In this document: in pieces, positions 57,501 to 64,000 of the stretch
Position numbering within the stretch: the stretch's first letter is position 1
How the letters are laid out: each line of letters starts with the position of its first letter
Assembly: GCF_009905375.1 (NCBI RefSeq)
Contig: NC_133649.1
Coordinates: 229,690,102-229,754,101, forward strand
DNA: 64,000 nucleotides
Source: Apium graveolens
Lineage: Eukaryota > Streptophyta > Magnoliopsida > Apiales > Apiaceae
Reading direction: 5' to 3'
Position numbers and translations under genes: made by a program
The notes under the pieces: generated by a model
Seen by the model: the letters and a program-made list of their open reading frames with translations, nothing else
What the model was told of the DNA's origin: nothing
The model's database searches: none

Positions 57501-57552
57501 GTTACTATTCATTAAGCATTTTTACAAGGTCTCAAAAATTTGAGTTATTACA
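54544..57552 (-). mobile_element. 5' LTR of gypsy element G1, truncated (3.0 kb)
   Basis: The minus strand starts TGTAATAACTC at 57552 and can be followed as an inverted homologue of 41560-44483 plus the first bases of 48682 onward. It is cut at 54544, so about the last 0.7 kb of the LTR, the PBS, gag, protease and RT of G1 are missing. No coding sequence; short ORFs are chance frames. GA-rich tract near 56880. Confidence 0.85.
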
Positions 57553-60500
57553 GTATTGATAGAACCAAAATCGGCAACTGTAAACAAGTGTCCAGAATAT
57601 TATTTGGTACACTAATTACAAAGAATAAGGTAACTGTAAGTCTGAGAATCACTAACTTTGTGTTAGAAAGATTCAGGACTTACCCTTACCCTATGCCTGA
57701 CATGAGGTCTAATGTCACATCTTGTACAATCATAGCTCCTGTGCTTGTGGAAGTACAAACACAGGAACACCAACATGGGCCTTCCACAACTGAGACCCTT
57801 TCTTCACTACCAATAGAAGCTAGAAAACCAACCACTTCATCCTCTCAACAGGGTGGAGTGAGTAAACAGAAGAGAAAAAATGCACCCTTAATAGTAATTA
57901 CTGAGAGTGGTGAGGAACAAACAGAAACTGAGTCTAGCCTGGTCAGAAAACCAAAGAAGACTAAGAAAGCTGAGTTGACCACTTAAGTAGCCACCTCTAC
58001 ATCTTCCCAACAAGATGCAGTTGTAATAGAGGGACTTAAACAGACTCTAGGGGCACCTTCTCAATAGGGTGTCTCTATTGAACAAATTACTCTTCCTAAT
58101 GCATCATGTACAGAGTCTGCACCCTAACTTGAGCACTCTTAAGTTGGTGAAAGAAGAAGTATGGTTGGCACACACATTGAGGGCACATCATTTGAAACTC
58201 CCTCTTTTACTCAGGGGGATTGTTAACACTCAATCAAAATATCACAAATCTTATATCTCAAATTTCTTCTTCTTACAATGAAATACTTGAATCCATATCT
58301 CAAGTGTTGCCAGAATCAAGTGACACGGTTCATGAAATTGTGCTCACCATCAAGGAACAACATTTCGTTGGTGAGAGGTTATATGCTGGGGTAGATCTTC
58401 ATGACACCAACAAAAACACAGGGGTTTCATCAATATTTACTGAAGACCCTGTGATAGGGACAATTCCCCTCAGTAGTATTCCTGAGGGGGAGCTATCTAA
58501 ATCCTCTCCAATTCAATTGGAGGTTCCTCAGGTAGGGACAACTCCCCTCAAAACCCTGGCTGAAATTGCATAGTCAATAGAAGCTGGGAGTAAAATTGCC
58601 AATGATCCAACTATTGGGGAGGAAAGTATAGCACATTCAAGTGCCAGTTCTTTGTAAGAAGAACAAGGGTTTGAGGTCATGGTACATGACAGTGACCTGG
58701 TCAAATCCCCTCCAATTCAAATGGAGGTTCCCATAATTGGTGAACAACACACTGTCAAAACCACATTTTAAACTCTGAGTTAAACTGTGACTCCAGTCAC
58801 AGGGTTACCTAGTACCACCACACCCTTCAGCTCAAACCAAACAAACATCCCATCCACCTCAAATACTACACCATAACCTTCTCACCTTCCAGCTCAATGG
58901 CTGCAGGATCCTCAAGCCCAACCTACTATTGTTGATGATCTTTTGGTTGAGCACCTTGCAGGCCTAGCCAATATTTCCCAACAACTCCTTATTACAGATA
59001 TGTCCAACCAAGACTATCAAGCAATGCTGCTTTTATACATGGAGGATGTTGAGGAGCAAAAAGAGAAAATTGCAGATGAAGAAGATGGTAATGTGGATGC
59101 ATAGCTCTCAAAGGACTTCACAATTACTATAGAGGATGCCTTAGCAAAGTTCAGAGAGGAATATGTCACAATTTTTAGTAGCAGTGCTAAGGTTCTCATT
59201 CCTCAAGAAGTGTATGATGTTGTTACAGAGGTGTACAAAGCACAATTGAAGGCTTTTCACCATGTTAGAAGAGCCATGGAAAGCACTATGGTCAAGCATC
59301 AGAATGAAGTAAAGAAGATATTCCATGACAGGAATGATGAGCTAATGCCAACATTTCAAGACATCAAGACCAAGTTCAATAGATTCTTAAACAGACTACA
59401 TGCTCTCTCTCTCTCCCTCTCTCCATCTCTCTCTCTCTCTCTCACTTCTGTAGAAGAAAATATGGCTAAGCTAAGGGAATCTTTCAAAGCTCTACATGAA
59501 GTGATCCAGAATTAAATTACTCAACATAATGACACAAAGGTCAAAGTGGATCAAATTTACAAGGCTAGATTTGAACCTTCAGCCTTGGTCATAAAGGAGG
59601 TGAAAAATGTTATGCAGAGTTCTGTCGGTTCTATGGCAGCATCAAGCTCAGGCCAACACTTATCTACATCAACACACCTACGAATACAAAATTTGCAAGA
59701 TCAAATCTCATCCATCCAATCTTCAAATGCTTCTTTGACTACTCAAGTTTCCCAGTTGACAGCTTTGGTGCAGAGTCAGCAGCAGGATATAAAGTCCCTA
59801 GTAGACTCCCACAGATACCTACAACTGCAAAACTCTGTCTCTTTGGGAGCTATTATGAGTGCTTTAAACATTCCACTTCCTGCCTTTCCAGAAGCTGTTA
59901 GGCCAGAAATTCCTAGTCCTCTAGTCCTGCCTACTACCTAGACTAAGGGGGAGATAGAAGCTAGAGTGCAAAAATCAAACAAAGCTGGATTGCAAAAATC
60001 AACATCACACTCTGGTCAAACTCTACTCAATTTAAAGTTACTCAAGATGTCAGTAAAGACAGACTCCAAAAAGGTGCAGAAGGACCTTATCAAGATAAAG
60101 AGTTCAATGAGCTACTCACTGTGCTGAGAGTCTCTCTTCATAACAACTACATCACCTACAAAAGAGCTTTGGGCAACAACATTAACTTTCTAAGAGTGGT
60201 GCTTGTAAAGAATGGGAACTTCATGGAGAAAAGAATAGTTTCTAGTTTCAATGATTGTGGTTTAGACAGGTGTCTATAGGTGTCTCTCTCAAATCCTCAA
60301 TCCAAGAGAGTATCTGAGCTGGATGTCATTATTGATAGGATCAATCCAGTTATTTCAGAGGACACTCAATTGCTAAATGAACTCAAAAAAATTCATATGG
60401 CTGCTTTTCTAGAAGCCTATCTTTATCCAAGTATGGAGGTGGCCTACATCTGTTCTCAAACCGGGAAATGCAAATACCTCACAATCCCCAAAAACTGTAT

Positions 60501-61691
60501 CAGGGATAATCTCAGACTAATCATGACATTGGGAACTGATGTAAAGACAAAGAAGAAGAAGACATCTGAAGATAAGGAAGTAATAAGAATTTTGGGGAGA
60601 TACTTACAGAATGCTGAAACGATGTTGGAAAATACACAATTCAATACCAAAGATGATTTGGATGATAATGAGCAAAAGAAGGATGAACATAAATCTTCTG
60701 GCTCAAATCCTAGTCAATCTTCTAAGGCAATAGGCAGCAAGGTGTATGAGAAGAAAAAGGGGAGAGGAGAGAAGAAAGAAGATGGAAAGAAAAGTAGAAG
60801 AGGTAGTGAAGGGGAGTCTAAGAAACAAAATGTCCAGGAAGCCAAAAAATTTGAAATCCAACCTACTCAAACCACTAAGCCAAGCCAAACACAATCTCAA
60901 CCAATTCCTACCCCAATAGCCTATATTCCTAGTCAAATAAACTGCAAATACCTTACTCAAAATACCAATCAGATCCAACCAAGTCACTCTAAATAAAATC
61001 ACAAACCTACCTTCATTCAAGCCTCCAATCAAAACTCATTTCAAGACTGTTGAGAGAAAACCTAAGAAAATGTAAGCTGATGTTGGTGTCATATGGAACT
61101 GTTTCAATCAAGATGATTTTCTACCTATAAACATGAGCATAACAGATGATGACTACTGTTAACAACTATCTGAAGAAATAGTCAAAGTTTGGGTTGTTTC
61201 TATGTCTAAGTAAGAATATATTATTTGGATGACTCATTTATTTTTCTTAGCCGATAATTAATGGAAACATTCTCAACCACAAGATTGAAGAGGGTGATTA
61301 GCTTGATGAAGGACCAGGATACAAGTACAAGAATGTTGAAGGTTGTGATGTCTGAAATGTTAAGAGAGAGGAATGAAAGACATGCTAGGATTAAGGCCGA
61401 GAAGGAGGAAAGGGAAAGGCAGTATGTCAGGGAGATTGAGAGATTTGAACAGAGATCAAATGAGCTTAAGGAAAGGGGCTGAGTAGAATCTCTAAAGATG
61501 AACATTTTCCGAACATTCAAGTTGGGAGATTTTTAAGATTCAGAGTTGGTTATCTCAACGGTTACTCATTGGATGAATGGCTAAAGATGGTCGAAGCCTT
61601 AAGAGGGACAAAAATAATAGAGGAACTGCAAGTGCTAGTAAATCTCTAGGATCTCATTAGGAAAGAACCAGGCTATGAAAAATTCACTTGA
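57553..61691 (+). pseudogene. Env-like gene of Sirevirus C, degenerate, 5'-truncated
   Basis: Starts abruptly at the gypsy LTR edge, inside the region after the N-terminal domain. It then follows the family-B layout: Ser/Thr/Lys/Pro-rich middle (57700-59100), coiled-coil-like part (59140-59930), and C-terminal block with YICSQTGKCKYLTIP (about 60460) and a final part near GYLNGYSLDEWLKM (about 61550). Many stops and frameshifts (for example 57984, 58571, 59104, 59513, 59939, 60277). No start codon or promoter region is preserved. Clearly an old copy. Confidence 0.8.
59403..59442. repeat. (CT)n microsatellite in the env-like pseudogene
   Basis: Imperfect CT repeat of about 40 bp within the frame, translated as Leu/Ser repeats. 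Confidence 0.9.
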
Positions 61692-61844
61692 TGGTTGTAA
61701 TTGTTGAACTGATGTAACTACTAAATATAAACAATTTGTATTTGTCAATATGTCAGTTTTTATATAATTGATTTTAGCTTGGGGTTAGTCTTGTTATCAG
61801 GCATTAATTTTTGATAAGCAATCTTCTCACAAATTACGGGATAT
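61692..61844 (+). other. 3' spacer and decayed polypurine tract of Sirevirus C
   Basis: Non-coding. The last bases before the LTR, AAATTACGGGATAT, look like a mutated AAATTGGGGGAGAT. Confidence 0.6.
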
Positions 61845-63142
61845 TGTTGTGCAAGACATGCATGTACAATAACAAGACTAAGTCACAATGACAACCCTGA
61901 GATTAGTTATTTGATAATCAATTTTGTATTTTGTATTATATTTCTTAAGTCCGTAAAAAGGTTGGAAGATTAGACTGGAGAATTTTTCTGTGAACAGATT
62001 CAAGCTAAGGAATAAACTCTGGAAGAAGATCAAGCCATGATCATGCCTCAGAGAAAACTGTAGAATCTTGGAGTTGAATAAAGTTGTTCTAGGAAAAATG
62101 CTCTAAGTCAAGAAATTGATAACTCACGGATCAATTTATATCGAGAAGTCATTCAAGAAGTCCAGAATAGCTTATCGCGAAGTCCAACATGGCTTATAGA
62201 GAAGTCTCGGAGATATCGACAAGTAAAATGCAGATGTAGAGAACTGGAGATATCGATAAGTCATTTCTGCATGTAGAGAACTCAGAGATATCAACAAGTC
62301 AAATGATGATGTGAAGAATTGGAGACATCGACAAGTCAATTTCTCCTATAGAGATCTCAGAGATATCGACAAGTCAAAATATATATAGAGATCTCAAAGA
62401 TATCGACAAGTCATTTCTACATGTAGAGATCTCAGACATATCGACAAGTCATTTCAGATGCAAGGACCTAGAGACCTCGACAAGTCAAGTATACTTATAG
62501 AGAACTCAGAGATCTCGATAAGTCATTATACTTATCGAGATATCATTTCTCTATAGAACAAACTGGAGACCTCGACATGCCTCTCAAGTACAGAATGCAC
62601 ACAAGTTAAAGATTTAAGATTATCAGTCAACAAACAATCTATTCAACTAGATTGAAAAGTCTACAAAGTAGCTGGAAGAATACAAGATCAAAGGCCAAGA
62701 TTAACTGGACAAAGGATGGCCATAGACCTGCAAGATTTTGTACATATTTTCTAAGATAGAAATAGAAATAGAAAATGGTTGCTTTAGAAAGTAGTTTAGT
62801 ACATTTTAGTGCAAGTCTTGTAAACTCGTGCTGCTAGTCTATAAAGCATGCACTGGTCCTTAGTTCACAAGTAACAAAAAAATAGATCAAATTTTCTTGT
62901 ATTCTCTCTAGAAAGAAGCTGTGTTCATATTATCTTAAGAACCCAGAATTTGTAGCAAGAAAAATATAATTAATACAAATTATGTGAGTTTTGAAATACT
63001 GTGCTTGTTGATTTATTTCTCTAATACAATATTTCTGCAAATATAAACTACTTCGTTCACACAATATCCAAACAAGTTTAAAAAGGCTAAAAATCCAAGA
63101 AACACATTCACCCCCCTTATGTGTTGCATTCAATATCTAACA
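61845..63142 (+). mobile_element. LTR of Sirevirus C (1298 bp)
   Basis: Begins TGTTGTGCAAGACATG and ends ATTCACCCCCCTT...ATCTAACA, the same type of end as family A (CACCCCCTC...CCTAACA). The centre holds a regular array of the family-C motif (62142-62530). A TATA-like element is not certain. No PBS follows; gag sequence starts directly at the edge. Confidence 0.85.
62142..62530. repeat. Regularly spaced family-C motif array in the LTR
   Basis: GAGATATCGACAAGTC and variants. The CGAC core lies at 62217, 62254, 62292, 62329, 62367, 62404, 62442, 62478 and 62516: spacings of 37, 38, 37, 38, 37, 38, 36 and 38 bp. Weaker copies are at about 62142 and 62176. Confidence 0.88.
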
Positions 63143-64000
63143 TGAAGCTACTGGAAATGAGCAAACTGTTCCAAAGCCTAAATCAGAATGGACTAATGAA
63201 GATATTGAAGCAGTCCATTTAGATAAAAAGGCCATGAATATTTTATTCAATGGTCTTGATCAAGACATGTGTGACAATGTCATAAATTTCAAAACTGCTA
63301 AGGATGTTTCAAGTGATATGTTAGGGAATTGAGCAAGTTAGAGAAAACAAAATACAACTTCTCATACAACAATATGAGCACTTCCATTTTTAAGATGGTG
63401 AGTGCCTGAATGATACTTTCAGTAGATTTCAGAAGCTGTTAAATGGACTAAAGTTGTATGGAAGAGTCTACCAAACCAAGGATTCTAACCTAAAATTTCT
63501 AAGGTCTTTGCCAAAAGAATGGAAGCCAATGACAGTCTTTTTTAGAAAGTCACAAGAGTACAAGGATTTTACTCTTGGGAGACTGTATGGAATTTTGAAG
63601 ACCTATGAGCTTGAAATGGAACAAGATGAGATGATAGAGAAAGGAAGGAAGAAAGGCGGATCTATGGTATTGGTACATGAGCAAGAAAGTGTGGTGTAAA
63701 TGAAGGTTGAAGTTGTTAAAACTGCACTAAACATTGATGATGGTTGAAGTTGATGAGCATCTAGCCTTTCTATATAGAATATTTGCAAAGCTCAAATTCA
63801 AGAAAAATCTGGAGCTGTGAGGCCCAACAGAAACATGGTTGATAAACCAAATTCAAATGTTTCAAGTGTGGGCTGAGTGGTCACTTTGCAAATGAGTGCA
63901 GAAAGCCAAAATATGAAGAAAAAAAATTGAGCTTGTAGACTACAAAAAGAAATATTTTTAGTTGCTCAAATAGAAAGAGAAGGCTTTCATAATTCAAGAA
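63143..64000 (+). pseudogene. gag: Gag of a family-C/B-like Sirevirus, degenerate, truncated at both ends
   Basis: Starts in mid-gene with the equivalent of EATGNEQ, aligned to AATGNMP in family-B gag, so the leader and about the first 50 codons are missing. Then KKAMNILFNGLDQDMCDNVINFKTAKDV, a frameshift near 63310 and a stop near 63391. A long open part is at 63454-63699 (RVYQTKDSNLKFLRSLPKEW, MEQDEMIEKGRKKGGSMV). The zinc knuckle CFKCGLSGHFANEC is near 63855-63895. The gene leaves the window. Similar to, but distinct from, family-B gag. Confidence 0.82.

Noticed and set aside
54544..57552. 3' LTR of G2
   Set aside because: It is in the opposite orientation to G2; it fits the 5' LTR of the minus-strand element G1.
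62142..62530. Possible CRISPR-like array (regular repeat with variable spacers)
   Set aside because: The repeats are short and imperfect, the pitch is 37 bp in a plant LTR, and there are no cas genes; it is an LTR motif array.
1..64000. Host protein-coding or tRNA genes
   Set aside because: Every long frame with recognisable domains is gag, pol or env-like; TGGTATCAGAGC matches are primer-binding sites, not tRNA genes.

Overview
The window is plant nuclear DNA made entirely of nested, mostly decayed LTR retrotransposons. I found no host gene, tRNA, rRNA or CRISPR. The reasons for plant: Sirevirus-type Ty1/copia elements with an extra env-position ORF, a Ty3/gypsy chromovirus with a chromodomain and LTRs near 3.7 kb, and primer-binding sites matching plant initiator tRNA-Met. 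A eudicot is likely; the species cannot be read from the sequence.

Layout. (1) 1-18480 and 31702-38700: a minus-strand Sirevirus (family B). Its 3' half (partial LTR, polypurine tract, env-like gene, RNase H, end of RT) is present three times in tandem with a period of about 7.11 kb. Copy 1 is cut by the window start, copy 2 is complete, and copy 3 runs on into the rest of the element (RT, integrase, protease, gag). (2) 18481-31701: a young, plus-strand Sirevirus (family A, 13.2 kb) inserted in the env-like gene of copy 3. It has a 5-bp target duplication (TGAAC), LTRs differing at one base in 621, a full gag, a pol with one frameshift, an 81-aa small ORF and an intact 1235-aa env-like ORF. 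(3) 38702-57552: a gypsy complex. A minus-strand chromovirus (G1) was split by a related plus-strand chromovirus (G2), and one deletion seems to have removed the 3' half of G2 and the 5' half of G1's internal region. Two solo LTRs sit inside: a family-B copia LTR (39064-40113, TSD AATAG) and a 4.2-kb gypsy LTR (44484-48676, TSD ACCGG). (4) 57553-64000: a plus-strand Sirevirus (family C): decayed env-like gene, full LTR, then gag fused directly to the LTR.

The most interesting signals are in the Sireviruses. Each family carries its own short motif (A: AAGTTCTGATA; B: TCATCCGTCGAGT; C: GAGATATCGACAAGTC), repeated in the LTRs. In A and B it also occurs between pol and the env-like gene and inside coding regions, in both orientations and different reading frames. 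In A and B the env-like gene, and in A also the 81-aa ORF, is preceded by a TATA box and a pyrimidine-rich leader, as if it had its own promoter. The gag-pol boundary of A and B keeps a splice-acceptor-like sequence although the reading-frame relation differs. All comparisons were made by eye; no alignment or database search was run.
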